Shown: positions 16,908 through 25,342 of the stretch, in pieces
How the letters are laid out: each line of letters begins with the position of its first letter
How positions within the stretch are numbered: position 1 is the first letter of the stretch
Notes under the pieces: model-generated
What the model saw: only the letters and a program-made list of their open reading frames with translations
Told to the model about the DNA's origin: nothing
The model's database searches: none
Program-made: the position numbers and the translations under genes
NCBI GenBank assembly: GCA_017398355.1
Contig: JAFQGD010000064.1
Location: 1-64,000 of the forward strand
DNA length: 64,000 nucleotides
Direction: 5' to 3'
Origin: Akkermansia sp.
GTDB lineage: Bacteria; Verrucomicrobiota; Verrucomicrobiia; Verrucomicrobiales; Akkermansiaceae

Positions 16908-18659
16908 ATGAAGATACTGAGACGCAACTTGAGTCTGATGCTGGCGGTAAGATACCTGAACCCGCTGCGTACGATGTTTTCAGTCATCACGCTGATATGC
17001 CTTGGTGGCGTAGCCTTAGGTGTGATGGTGTTGATAGTGGTATTGTCCGTCATGTCGGGGTTACAGACCACGATGGAGGAGCGGGTATTGGCCTTTACAC
17101 CTCATTATTCAGTGGCGCTGACAGATGGCTTTGGGCGGTCAGCTATTAGCGACCAAGAGTGCAACTGGGCGGAAACGATAGACAAGATAAAGGCGGTACC
17201 GGGGGTGGTGAGCGTATACCCTCAATTAGAGAATGATGGTTTTGCCCAAACATCCCATGGTCGTATGACGGTGCATTTCAACGCCATACAGCCGCACAAC
17301 TATGAGCAATGGCTGCCACTGCGAGAAATGCTCAAGGAGCAAGATGAGTGGTTGGCCGGAGAACAAGCACGCCTACAAGCAGGAGAGCAGGATTTTGGGT
17401 TTGGAGAAGGCTTGAACCAAGAGTGCATTATCTCTGCTCCCACGGCTACAAGCTTAGGATTAAGCGTAGGCGACACCCTGCACTTAACCCCGGTAGGCAG
17501 CTTGGATGAGGTAGCCTCCATATACGCCATGATTCAAAGCCCGCTGCAAACGCAGGAAAACAAAGAATTCATGGAAGGGATAGCGACCGTATTTGAAGGC
17601 GCAGCAGAGGCCAATGGAGGTCTTACCGTATCTGCCGAAAAGTTGGACCAGATTCTCCAAACCATCCAGAAGTTTGACCACAAGAAGCTGCGAGACAGCG
17701 AGAAAGACGCATGCGATACGCTATACATGCTGGCAGCCGACCACATGGGGGGTGTTCCATTCACCGCTGAAGAGCAACAAAAATGGAAAGATACAGCCGC
17801 CGCAGTGGCAGCCTTGGATCGCGACAAAGAAGACGGAAAGGCAGTCAAAAGCATCAACGAAATGGTTATGCCGGTAGATTTGAAAGTCATCGGCATCTAC
17901 CAAGCACCGGAAAACATGCCGGGGCCCAATATCTACTTACCGCTCACCATTGCACAAGATGTGATGGGATATTCCGCCACAGCTTCTGAAGCAGCAGCTG
18001 ATGAGATGCCCCCCACAGAGGACATACCGGGCCGCAGTGGGCAAATCATGGGCATTTGCGTGCGCGTGGCAGACCCGAACAATCCCGGGAATATTGAGAT
18101 GCGCATTATGGAAGTACTGCCGGACATGAGCGCGCCTACGCAAGCACGCCCCTTGGGTATGGGATGGCATATTTCCCCTTGGACCAAGAGTTTCGAACAG
18201 TGGTACAAACTCATTGCCAATGAACGCATCATGATGAGTTTTGTCCTCTCCATCATTTCCCTGATAGCCAGTTTCTGTATCATGGCGGTGATGTTTACCA
18301 TGTCCATGCAGCGCAAGCGTGAAATTGCCGTACTGCAGGCATTGGGTGCAACACCGGGCAAAATCATGGGCATCTTTGCATGGCAAGGTGTCATCATCGG
18401 TTTTGTGGGTGCTGTATTGGGCGTTGTACTGGCGCTGTTGGTACTCTATTTCCGACTGGAGATACAGGCCGCTTTGGCAAGCATAGGGATGGACCCCTTC
18501 CCCATGCAGGCGCATGGAATCGAACTGCCTGCGGAATACGATGCAGCCATGTTTGCGCGCCAGGCCATACAGGCCTTCATCATGGTGACAATAGCCTCCA
18601 TCATTCCGGCCTTCATCGTATCCCGCCAAGACCCGGCCAAGGCGCTGCGAGCCAATTAA
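16908..18659 (+). CDS. LolC/LolE-like ABC transporter permease (FtsX fold)
   Basis: A 583-residue inner-membrane permease. Its first membrane helix (MFSVITLICLGGVALGVMVLIVVLSVMSG) and the motif LNPLRTMFSVI are typical of LolC/E and MacB-like proteins. Three more helices lie near residues 440-470, 485-515 and 545-570, the second with ALGATPGKIMGIFAWQGVIIG. The periplasmic part between helix 1 and helix 2 is about 390 residues, well above the LolC/E norm. Family role is extraction of lipoproteins from the inner membrane together with an ATPase LolD, which is not seen next to it. The RDD protein follows 17 bases downstream. Confidence 0.85.
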   Translation: MKILRRNLSLMLAVRYLNPLRTMFSVITLICLGGVALGVMVLIVVLSVMSGLQTTMEERVLAFTPHYSVALTDGFGRSAISDQECNWAETIDKIKAVPGVVSVYPQLENDGFAQTSHGRMTVHFNAIQPHNYEQWLPLREMLKEQDEWLAGEQARLQAGEQDFGFGEGLNQECIISAPTATSLGLSVGDTLHLTPVGSLDEVASIYAMIQSPLQTQENKEFMEGIATVFEGAAEANGGLTVSAEKLDQILQTIQKFDHKKLRDSEKDACDTLYMLAADHMGGVPFTAEEQQKWKDTAAAVAALDRDKEDGKAVKSINEMVMPVDLKVIGIYQAPENMPGPNIYLPLTIAQDVMGYSATASEAAADEMPPTEDIPGRSGQIMGICVRVADPNNPGNIEMRIMEVLPDMSAPTQARPLGMGWHISPWTKSFEQWYKLIANERIMMSFVLSIISLIASFCIMAVMFTMSMQRKREIAVLQALGATPGKIMGIFAWQGVIIGFVGAVLGVVLALLVLYFRLEIQAALASIGMDPFPMQAHGIELPAEYDAAMFARQAIQAFIMVTIASIIPAFIVSRQDPAKALRAN

Positions 18660-18676
18660 TCCCCCCCTGAGAAGCC

Positions 18677-19639
18677 ATGGATATATACTGGATAGAGAAC
18701 GGCAAACGCAAAGGCCCGGTCACAGTGCCGGACATTATCTCCCTAGTGCAGATGGGAGAACTGACACCCGACACAAAGGGATGGCATGCCGGCTGCCAGC
18801 AATGGATGCCTTTGCGAGAACTCCCCGCCCTGGCAGACTTCTTGGGTAACCTGGAGAACCGCAGCAAAGCAAACCAACAAGAAGAAGCCACACCATCTGA
18901 AGAAGGGGCAGATGCAAAAGAAACCCCGACTAGCGGCCTTCCCCCGGTTCCTCCGACACCATTCCCTCGGCATACAGGAACTCAAGCAGCACCGCAAATT
19001 GTTGAAGTTTTCCCGGCTACCGCCTCTGCCCGATTGACGGCAAGACTTGTTGATTCTGCTCTCTATGCAGCCTTGGCCTTAGGTGTCGCCTACATGCTGG
19101 GGGTGGAATACAACAGCTACTACACCCCCAGCAGCCCGGCATTCTGGCTGCCGATGGTTGTGCTGGAAGCTTTCTGCCTGAGTCGTTTTGGCACGACCCC
19201 GGGTAAGTTGCTCATGAGGATTCGGCTGGCCTCCCTCATAGGTATGCCACGCATCAGCTTTGGGCGAGCCTTGCTGCGCTCTGCTCTGGTATTCTTCTTA
19301 GGCATGGGGCTCATGATGTTCCCGGTGGGGCTGGTGATGATGCTATTCTCATACTGGAATCTTCGTTCGCGTGGCATCTGCCTGTGGGATGCTCGCGCCA
19401 CCACCATCCCCGTACAGCCGGCAAAAAGCGGAGCCGGACGTTTCGTGGGAGCCATCATTACCATCTACCTGGCTCTTACTGCAGCTGGGCTATTCATGCA
19501 GCCGTGGCTACCTACCATGCTGGATGAAATAGAACAGCAATCCCCCGATGCGGCACGCCAGCTGCGTGACTTGATGCAATACCACCTCCCCGCTGCCGAG
19601 CAAAATGATGCTGCCACCATCCCGCAACCTAAAGAATAG
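18677..19639 (+). CDS. GYF_2 and RDD domain membrane protein
   Basis: A 320-residue protein. The first 55 residues form a GYF_2 domain (YWIENGKRKGPVTVPDI, WMPLRELPALADFL), followed by a Pro/Glu-rich linker and an RDD membrane domain: ARLVDSALYAALALGVAYML, then FGTTPGKLLMRIRLASLIG and two further helices. GYF_2 domains bind Pro-rich peptides and RDD proteins are often transporter-like or stress-related, but the job here is not known. It is second in an operon with the LolC/E-like permease. Confidence 0.82.
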   Translation: MDIYWIENGKRKGPVTVPDIISLVQMGELTPDTKGWHAGCQQWMPLRELPALADFLGNLENRSKANQQEEATPSEEGADAKETPTSGLPPVPPTPFPRHTGTQAAPQIVEVFPATASARLTARLVDSALYAALALGVAYMLGVEYNSYYTPSSPAFWLPMVVLEAFCLSRFGTTPGKLLMRIRLASLIGMPRISFGRALLRSALVFFLGMGLMMFPVGLVMMLFSYWNLRSRGICLWDARATTIPVQPAKSGAGRFVGAIITIYLALTAAGLFMQPWLPTMLDEIEQQSPDAARQLRDLMQYHLPAAEQNDAATIPQPKE

Positions 19640-19681
19640 GAGCTTTTCCCTTTAGAATTGAATCTTTAGCAGATTTTAGGC

Positions 19682-19710
19682 TTGCCAAGCGTGAACAAAA
19701 CGTATAGAAT
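19682..19710 (+). promoter_or_regulatory. Promoter of the PPi-phosphofructokinase gene
   Basis: TTGCCA at 19682-19687, 17-bp spacer, TAGAAT at 19705-19710; the ATG is 67 bases further on, a long leader for this window. Confidence 0.65.
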
Positions 19711-19776
19711 AGCGCGCCCGCTATCAGAATCCTGATATTTTGTGGGTCAAGCTAACCATACCACCGTATCTGAAAT

Positions 19777-21033
19777 ATGAAAGAACTTAAAGGTGCATGC
19801 ATCATCGGCCAGTCCGGCGGTCCTACCGCTGTGATTAACGCCAGCGTTCTCGGCGCTGTGCAGACGGCTCTCAACACCCCCCAGATTACTCGCGTACTCG
19901 GCGCTGCCCACGGCATCACCGGCGTGCTCAACGAACAGCTTTATGACATGGGCATGGAAGACCCGGCAGAGCTCGAACTCCTCAAGTTCACCCCCTCCTC
20001 CGCTCTGGGTACTTGCCGCTACAAGATGAAGGACCCCGATGTGGACCCCACCGACTACGAGAAAATTCTTGAAACCTTCAAGAAGTTCGATGTGCGTTAC
20101 TTCTTCTACAACGGTGGTAACGACTCCATGGATACCTGCAACAAGATTTCCAAGTTCATGCAGAAGAGTGGTTACGAATGCCGCGTAATGGGCATTCCCA
20201 AGACCATCGACAACGACTTGTACGGCACCGATCACTGCCCCGGCTTTGCTTCCGCTGCCAAGTACATCGCTACCTCCTGCATGGAAGTGCAGCACGATGC
20301 TTCTTGCTACGACACCGGTATGGTGACCATCATCGAAGTGATGGGCCGCCACGCTGGTTGGCTTACCGCCGCTGCAGCTCTGGCCAACTACGCCGGCGCC
20401 GGCCCCGACCTTATCTACCTGCCCGAGGTTGACTTCAACATGGAAAGCTTCCTCAACGATGTAGAGAAGCGCTACAACGCTACCGGCAAGTGCTTGGTGG
20501 TAGTGTCCGAAGGTATCCACGACGAATACGGCAAGTTCATCTCCGAAGCCAAGACCAATGGCAACGACGGTTTCGGCCACGCCCAGTTGGGTGGCCTGGC
20601 CAACAAGTTGGCTGAGGTGGTGCGCGAACGCGTTCCCTCCGCCAAGGTGCGTGCCATCGAGCCTTCCTTGCTGCAGCGCTGCGCCACTCACTTGGCCTCC
20701 ACCACGGACGCTATGGAAGCCTACCTCGCCGGCAAGACCGCTGTGCAGGCAGCCGTAAACGGCGACACCGACAAGATGGTGGCCTTCGAGCGCAACGACC
20801 TGTACGGCCAGTATGTGTGCAACACCAAGCTTCTGCCGCTGGAGAGCGTTGCCAACTTCGAGCGCAAGGTTCCCCGCGAGTGGATCAACGCTGCCGGCAA
20901 CGGCATCGAGCGCGCCTTCATCGACTATGCCCTTCCCCTCATTCAGGGCGAGACCGGCATGAAGACGGTACAGGCTCTGCCCCGCTTTGCCCGCCTGCGC
21001 AAGGTGCTGGCCAAGCCGGTATGTGAGCTGTAA
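19777..21033 (+). CDS. Diphosphate-fructose-6-phosphate 1-phosphotransferase
   Basis: A 418-residue phosphofructokinase. The N-terminal IIGQSGGPTAVINASVLGAV binds the phosphoryl donor, YNGGNDSMDTCNKI carries the GGND that replaces the GGDG of ATP enzymes, and GIPKTIDNDLYGTD has Lys in the PKTIDND motif. Asp and Lys at these two places are the known marks of PPi dependence. It interconverts fructose-6-phosphate and fructose-1,6-bisphosphate reversibly in glycolysis. Codons are heavily biased to C endings, unlike most neighbours, which suggests very high expression. It is a single gene with its own promoter and terminator. Confidence 0.93.
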   Translation: MKELKGACIIGQSGGPTAVINASVLGAVQTALNTPQITRVLGAAHGITGVLNEQLYDMGMEDPAELELLKFTPSSALGTCRYKMKDPDVDPTDYEKILETFKKFDVRYFFYNGGNDSMDTCNKISKFMQKSGYECRVMGIPKTIDNDLYGTDHCPGFASAAKYIATSCMEVQHDASCYDTGMVTIIEVMGRHAGWLTAAAALANYAGAGPDLIYLPEVDFNMESFLNDVEKRYNATGKCLVVVSEGIHDEYGKFISEAKTNGNDGFGHAQLGGLANKLAEVVRERVPSAKVRAIEPSLLQRCATHLASTTDAMEAYLAGKTAVQAAVNGDTDKMVAFERNDLYGQYVCNTKLLPLESVANFERKVPREWINAAGNGIERAFIDYALPLIQGETGMKTVQALPRFARLRKVLAKPVCEL

Positions 21034-21059
21034 TACAGCCAAGCGCGACATTTTTTTCG

Positions 21060-21095
21060 CAGGGGTGATGCCGCAGCATCACCCCTGTGTTTTTC
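21060..21095 (+). terminator. Terminator of the PPi-phosphofructokinase gene
   Basis: Perfect 12-bp stem CAGGGGTGATGC (21060-21071) / GCATCACCCCTG (21076-21087), loop CGCA, then TGTTTTTC. Confidence 0.9.
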
Positions 21096-21103
21096 ATAAT
21101 AAA

Positions 21104-21133
21104 CTTGCTATATAGCAAGCGTTATGTTAGCAT
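21104..21133 (+). promoter_or_regulatory. Promoter with palindrome upstream of rnd
   Basis: TTGCTA (21105-21110), 17-bp spacer, TAGCAT (21128-21133), 12 bases before the ATG. A perfect 16-bp palindrome CTTGCTATATAGCAAG (21104-21119) covers the -35 box and could be an operator. Confidence 0.5.
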
Positions 21134-21145
21134 CCCTGCACACGC

Positions 21146-22204
21146 ATGATTACCGACCTTTCGTCCCTCGCTGAATGGAAAACACGAGCCGCTGCCCAAC
21201 CCCAAGGGCGCACCGTGCTTGACCTTGAAGCCGATAGCCTGCACCGCCATCTGGAAAAACTTTGTCTCATACAATATGGTGATGCCGATGGAGTCGATAT
21301 CATTGACCCCCTCGCCATAGAAGACATGCGCCTCTTCGTGCTGTGGATGCAAGGAGCAGATGTATGGATGCACGGAGCTGATTACGATATGAGCCTGCTG
21401 CTGCATGCGTACGGTGAGCTACCGCACCTCATCCTGGATACCCAAATAGCTGCACGACTCCTTGGGCACCGCAAATTTGGCTTAGCTGCGTTGGTAGAAC
21501 ATTTCTACGATGTAAAGCTCAGCAAGAAAAATCAAAAAGCAAACTGGGGGCTGCGCCCCATCCCCCCGGAAATGCAGGAATATGCCCAAGGCGATGTCAA
21601 ATACATGCTGGGAATGGCAGACCAACTGGTGGCACAACTGCAAGATGCGGGCCGCTACGAATGGTTCTTGGAAAGCTGCATCGAAAACATGGCACACGGG
21701 CGCGAGCGCTTCGCCGCCGGTATTCAAGACCCATGGCGCATCAAAGGCAGTGGCAAGCTCACCCGCCGCGGCTTGGCAGCATTGCGCTGCCTGTGGCATT
21801 GGAGAGACCGCGAAGCCGCCCAACAAGACCGCCCGGCATTCATGATTTGCTCCAATGATGATTTACTGCGTTGGAGTTTCTCCCTGCAAGAATTCCGATC
21901 CATACACCCCTCCTCTCATTTCTATGCACACCGGGCGGCGCGTTTCCGCAAAGCTGTGGAAGCCTTCCAACTTCTGGACGAAGATGACTACCCGGAACTC
22001 CCCAAACACGAGCGCCACATGAGTGACCCGCATTTCGAAACCCGCTTGGAATACTGGCAAGCCAAGAGAAACGCCATTGCAGAGCAGCTCGACATTGAAA
22101 ACATGCTCATCGCCTCCCGCAGCGAGCTCGAAAGCATCGCCAATAACGAAGAACGAGGCCTCTCCCGCCTCATGAATTGGCAACGAGACCTCCTTCTTAG
22201 CTAA
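21146..22204 (+). CDS. rnd: Ribonuclease D
   Basis: A 352-residue DEDD-type 3'-5' exonuclease that trims tRNA precursors. The first acidic motif is TVLDLEADSLHRH, the second is WMHGADYDMSLLLHAYG, and the third is YAQGDVKYMLGMADQL with the catalytic Asp and Tyr. The target-recognition part DTQIAARLLGHRKFGLAALV matches RNase D. The C-terminal half (TRRGLAALRCLWHWRDREA, DLLRWSF) is an HRDC-like helical domain. Its TAA stop (22202-22204) is in the same frame as the next gene, a GT2 protein with no proper start codon. Confidence 0.93.
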   Translation: MITDLSSLAEWKTRAAAQPQGRTVLDLEADSLHRHLEKLCLIQYGDADGVDIIDPLAIEDMRLFVLWMQGADVWMHGADYDMSLLLHAYGELPHLILDTQIAARLLGHRKFGLAALVEHFYDVKLSKKNQKANWGLRPIPPEMQEYAQGDVKYMLGMADQLVAQLQDAGRYEWFLESCIENMAHGRERFAAGIQDPWRIKGSGKLTRRGLAALRCLWHWRDREAAQQDRPAFMICSNDDLLRWSFSLQEFRSIHPSSHFYAHRAARFRKAVEAFQLLDEDDYPELPKHERHMSDPHFETRLEYWQAKRNAIAEQLDIENMLIASRSELESIANNEERGLSRLMNWQRDLLLS

Positions 22205-23158
22205 CTTTTCCAACATTCACCCGTCCTTTGCATCGTCGTTCCCTGTTACAACGAAGAAGAAACCCTGCGTACTTCTGCAGCAGCGCTCAAAACGGTATTA
22301 GATACCCTTGTTGCCACCAACAAAATTGCTGAGAATAGCTATATCTGCTTCGTCAACGACGGGAGCCATGATGCTACATGGAGTATTGTCTGTGAACTCC
22401 AAACGAAATCTCCCATGTACCGCGGCATCACCCTCTCCCGCAACTTTGGGCATCAGGGTGCCGTACTCGCCGGGCTCTACACCGCTCAAGCAGATATTTA
22501 TGTGAGTATTGATGCAGATTTGCAGGATGATGAGACAAAAATCATCGACATGGTAGATTTGTACTTAGAGGGGAACCAGATTGTATACGGTTGCCGCGGC
22601 AACCGCGACTCCGATACATGGTTCAAACGCACCACCGCAGAACTCTTCTACAAACTGCGCGCTCTACTGGGCTGCCACACCATCCCTAACCATGCCGACT
22701 ACCGCCTAATGAGTGCAAGAACGGTGCAGGAGCTCAAAAACTTCCCCGAAGTCAACCTCTTCCTCCGCGGCATGATTCCCATGTTGGGATTCCGCTCGGC
22801 AAAAGTCTTCTACAAGCGCAAGAACAGAGAACTGGGCGAATCGAAATACCCGCTGCGAAAGATGATTGCTCTGGCATGGAACGGCATCATCAACTTCTCG
22901 GAGGCTCCGCTCATCCTCATGATTTGGTTCGGCGCATTGGGCATCCTTGCCAGCACCATATTGATGGGGTGGATTATCTATTGCTGGAGCATAGGACAAA
23001 CCCTTCCGGGATGGACCTCCACCGTCCTCATTGTTGCTGCCTTTGGTAGCATGCAATTCCTCTTCACGGGCATCATCGGTCTGTATTTGGGTAAAATTTT
23101 CCTCGAAACTAAGCACCGCCCGCTCTTCATCGTGGATGAAGACTGCACAAAAAGCTGA
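22205..23158 (+). CDS. GT2 glycosyltransferase of the GtrB/DPM1 type, start codon unclear
   Basis: Translation from the codon after the rnd stop gives a normal GT2 N-terminus (LCIVVPCYNEEETLRTSAA), the FVNDGSHDATW block, LSRNFGHQGAVLAGL, and the catalytic IDADLQDD. Two C-terminal membrane helices (LILMIWFGALGILASTILMGWII and STVLIVAAFGSMQFLFTGIIG) fit the polyisoprenyl-phosphate sugar synthase group (GtrB, ArnC, dolichol-phosphate mannose synthase). There is no in-frame ATG, GTG or TTG before 22415, and starting there would lose the N-terminal catalytic half. A non-standard start (for example ATC at 22232) or a sequence error is therefore needed. The gene is in the rnd operon. Confidence 0.75.
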   Translation, partial: LFQHSPVLCIVVPCYNEEETLRTSAAALKTVLDTLVATNKIAENSYICFVNDGSHDATWSIVCELQTKSPMYRGITLSRNFGHQGAVLAGLYTAQADIYVSIDADLQDDETKIIDMVDLYLEGNQIVYGCRGNRDSDTWFKRTTAELFYKLRALLGCHTIPNHADYRLMSARTVQELKNFPEVNLFLRGMIPMLGFRSAKVFYKRKNRELGESKYPLRKMIALAWNGIINFSEAPLILMIWFGALGILASTILMGWIIYCWSIGQTLPGWTSTVLIVAAFGSMQFLFTGIIGLYLGKIFLETKHRPLFIVDEDCTKS

Positions 23159-23196
23159 TAAATCGACCCGACTCTCATAAAAGACCCGTTTTTCAC

Positions 23197-23225
23197 TTGA
23201 AAAGGGGCGGTGGAATCGGTATGAT
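23197..23225 (+). promoter_or_regulatory. nagA promoter
   Basis: TTGAAA at 23197-23202, 17-bp spacer, TATGAT at 23220-23225; the ATG lies 46 bases downstream. Confidence 0.65.
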
Positions 23226-23271
23226 AGGGGCAAGAAGAAAGGGGACCCCCTTTCCACCTCGTTATATCGTC

Positions 23272-24414
23272 ATGAAAACACTCATAACCAATGCTCGCGT
23301 CATTTCCCCCGGTATTGATATTGCCGGAGGCTCCGTACTCATCGAAGGAACCCGCATTGCCGCAGTGCTGATGCCCGGCGAGACAGCCGAGGCGGACAAG
23401 GTCATAGATGCCAAAGGCAACATGCTCATGCCCGGCTTCATTGATGTGCACTCCCACGGCGCAGGTGGTTGCGATACCTGCGACTGCAAAGTCGAAAGCA
23501 TCCGCACCATTGCAGATTGCAAGATGAAAGAAGGCGTGACCACATGGCTGCCCACCACCCTGACTCTTGGCACTAAGACCTTGGCAGACGTGTGCACCGT
23601 GGTGAAGGAATACGCCGCAGCCCCCACCGGCTCCAAAACTCCCGGCGTACACTTGGAAGGGCCCTACATCAACCCCAAGCAGTGCGGTGCCCAGAACCCC
23701 GCTTTCGTGCGCCCTGCGGATTATGAGGAAGTGGCCATGCTCAATGACATTTACCCCGTACTCTACATTTCCCTGGCCCCGGAAATGCCCGGTGCAATCG
23801 ACTTTATTGCAAAGGCCAGCGCCGCCGGCATCACCTGCTCTGCCGGTCACTCCGCTGCCACCTATGCAGACTTCAAGAAGGCAAAAGCAGCCGGACTCAA
23901 GCACCTGACCCACTTCTGTAACCAAATGAGCCCCCAGCACCACCGCGAAATCGGTTTGGTCGGCTCCGGCATGCTGGACAAGGACATCAAGATTGAAATC
24001 ATCTGCGATAAGATTCACCTTTGCCCGGATATGCTCAACCTCACCTTCACCAATAAGGATATCTCCCAGATGGTGATGATTACAGACTCCTTGGCCTGCT
24101 CGTGGATGCCCGATGGCCCCGGTCAGCTGGGTGGGCTTCCCATCATCGTGAAGGATGGCGTTGCCCGCTTGGAAGCCGGCAACTTGGCAGGTTCCACCCT
24201 GCGCTTTGCCAAAGGGCTCAAGAATGTGCAGGAAATCACCGGCAAGCCGCTCAGCGAGCTGGTGAAGGCCACCTCTTGGAATGCTGCACAGTCCTTGGGG
24301 CTGTATGATTTGGGCAAGGTAGCCCCCGGCTACACTGCTGACTTAGTGATGCTGGATGCAGAGTACGACACCGTGATGACTATCATCGATGGCGAAGTGC
24401 GCTACGAAGCATAA
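23272..24414 (+). CDS. nagA: N-acetylglucosamine-6-phosphate deacetylase
   Basis: A 380-residue amidohydrolase that removes acetate from GlcNAc-6-P, feeding amino sugar use or cell-wall recycling. It has the metal site GFIDVHSHGAGGCDTCD, the family block VHLEGPYINPKQCGAQN, AGHSAATYADF and HLTHFCNQMSP with the zinc-binding His, and the C-terminal catalytic Asp in MVMITDSLACSW. The C-terminal GKVAPGYTADLVMLD is typical. The ATG at 23272 fits the family start (MKTLITNARVISP). It is a single gene with its own promoter and terminator; no sugar transporter is next to it. Confidence 0.93.
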   Translation: MKTLITNARVISPGIDIAGGSVLIEGTRIAAVLMPGETAEADKVIDAKGNMLMPGFIDVHSHGAGGCDTCDCKVESIRTIADCKMKEGVTTWLPTTLTLGTKTLADVCTVVKEYAAAPTGSKTPGVHLEGPYINPKQCGAQNPAFVRPADYEEVAMLNDIYPVLYISLAPEMPGAIDFIAKASAAGITCSAGHSAATYADFKKAKAAGLKHLTHFCNQMSPQHHREIGLVGSGMLDKDIKIEIICDKIHLCPDMLNLTFTNKDISQMVMITDSLACSWMPDGPGQLGGLPIIVKDGVARLEAGNLAGSTLRFAKGLKNVQEITGKPLSELVKATSWNAAQSLGLYDLGKVAPGYTADLVMLDAEYDTVMTIIDGEVRYEA

Positions 24415-24447
24415 ACACTACTCAAAACACACCTTAACCCCTTACTC

Positions 24448-24489
24448 CGCGCGGGGACGGCATTCCTCGGTCGTCCCCGCGCGTTTTTC
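24448..24489 (+). terminator. nagA terminator
   Basis: Perfect 12-bp GC-rich stem (24448-24459 with 24472-24483), 12-base loop, then TTTTTC. Confidence 0.9.
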
Positions 24490-24496
24490 ACAAAAC

Positions 24497-25255
24497 ATGC
24501 TCATTTCTCCCCTCGCAAGAAAGCTCTGCACCGCTAAAGGTATTGACCCCACCACCTTGCGTGGCACGGGACCGCGTGGGCGTATCATGGCGGCAGATGT
24601 CATCGAACCCAAAGCCGCCCCCCAAAAGCGCGGAGGCACAGCCATTGCAGACTTCTCCATTCAACCGACACGCCCGGAGAAAGACGGCTACTATGTCTAT
24701 GATGACGAGGTGAATATGCAAGCTTTGGCAGATATCAGCCTGCCCATTGCCGTGCAATGCGAGAAGCTGCTGGAAAACCGCTACTCCCTGTTCGACTATA
24801 TCGTGCGCGCCGTTGTCAAAGCCTGTTGCGCCTACCCCTCGTGGCAAGATGCCGGGGGCAAGATAAACGTACTGCTCTTTGAAAGCGAGGGAGAAAAAAA
24901 ATGCTGCATTAGTGATGCAGCAAAGAAATCCATTTTCCGTATTGCGCGTGAAACAGCCAACCCCACTTCCCCGGAATCGGATTTCTCCCCCCACATCGTC
25001 ATCTGCGATACCCATACCACCCGAGAACAAGTAGCTGCCACCCTGCAAGCGGACAAACGCCCGGGCTTTGCACTTGTTGTACGCGGAAACACCCCCAAAG
25101 ATGGTATTCGCGCCGGGCGTGACCACATCGATGATATGAACTTAGGGTACACGTTCTACGCCGCCACCACCATCAGCGCGGCAGAAGCGAACCGCATAGC
25201 CGCACACTTGCGTGCTCTGCTATACAATCCCGTACGTTTGCTGCTGCTGAATTAA
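24497..25255 (+). CDS. E2-like acyltransferase-fold protein, probably non-catalytic
   Basis: A 252-residue protein. The first 45 residues are a peripheral subunit-binding (E3-binding) domain: ISPLARKLCTAKGIDPTTLRG and GPRGRIMAADV. The rest follows the outline of a 2-oxoacid dehydrogenase E2 catalytic domain and ends like one (IAAHLRALLYNPVRLLLL). The usual HxxxDG active site, expected just before that, is replaced by ATTISAAEAN, so the catalytic His and Asp are missing. There is no lipoyl domain either. It could be a scaffold or a decayed E2; no E1 or E3 gene is near. It sits 82 bases after nagA, past a terminator. Confidence 0.75.
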   Translation: MLISPLARKLCTAKGIDPTTLRGTGPRGRIMAADVIEPKAAPQKRGGTAIADFSIQPTRPEKDGYYVYDDEVNMQALADISLPIAVQCEKLLENRYSLFDYIVRAVVKACCAYPSWQDAGGKINVLLFESEGEKKCCISDAAKKSIFRIARETANPTSPESDFSPHIVICDTHTTREQVAATLQADKRPGFALVVRGNTPKDGIRAGRDHIDDMNLGYTFYAATTISAAEANRIAAHLRALLYNPVRLLLLN

Positions 25256-25272
25256 ATTTTTCTTTCATAAAT

Positions 25273-25319
25273 AACGATAAGAGCCACGCCGAAACGACCT
25301 CGGGGTGGCTTTTATCGTT
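25273..25319. terminator. Bidirectional terminator between convergent genes
   Basis: AACGATAAGAGCCAC (25273-25287) pairs with GTGGCTTTTATCGTT (25305-25319) with one wobble, 17-base loop. The T/A-rich stem base can serve both directions. Confidence 0.75.
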
Positions 25320-25342
25320 TGGTAGCGCAAAAGAAGCAACGT

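Noticed and set aside
19747-21051. Long minus-strand frame (434 codons) opposite the phosphofructokinase
   Set aside because: It is a mirror of the C-rich codons of the plus-strand gene and shows low-complexity Val/His/Gly without a domain.
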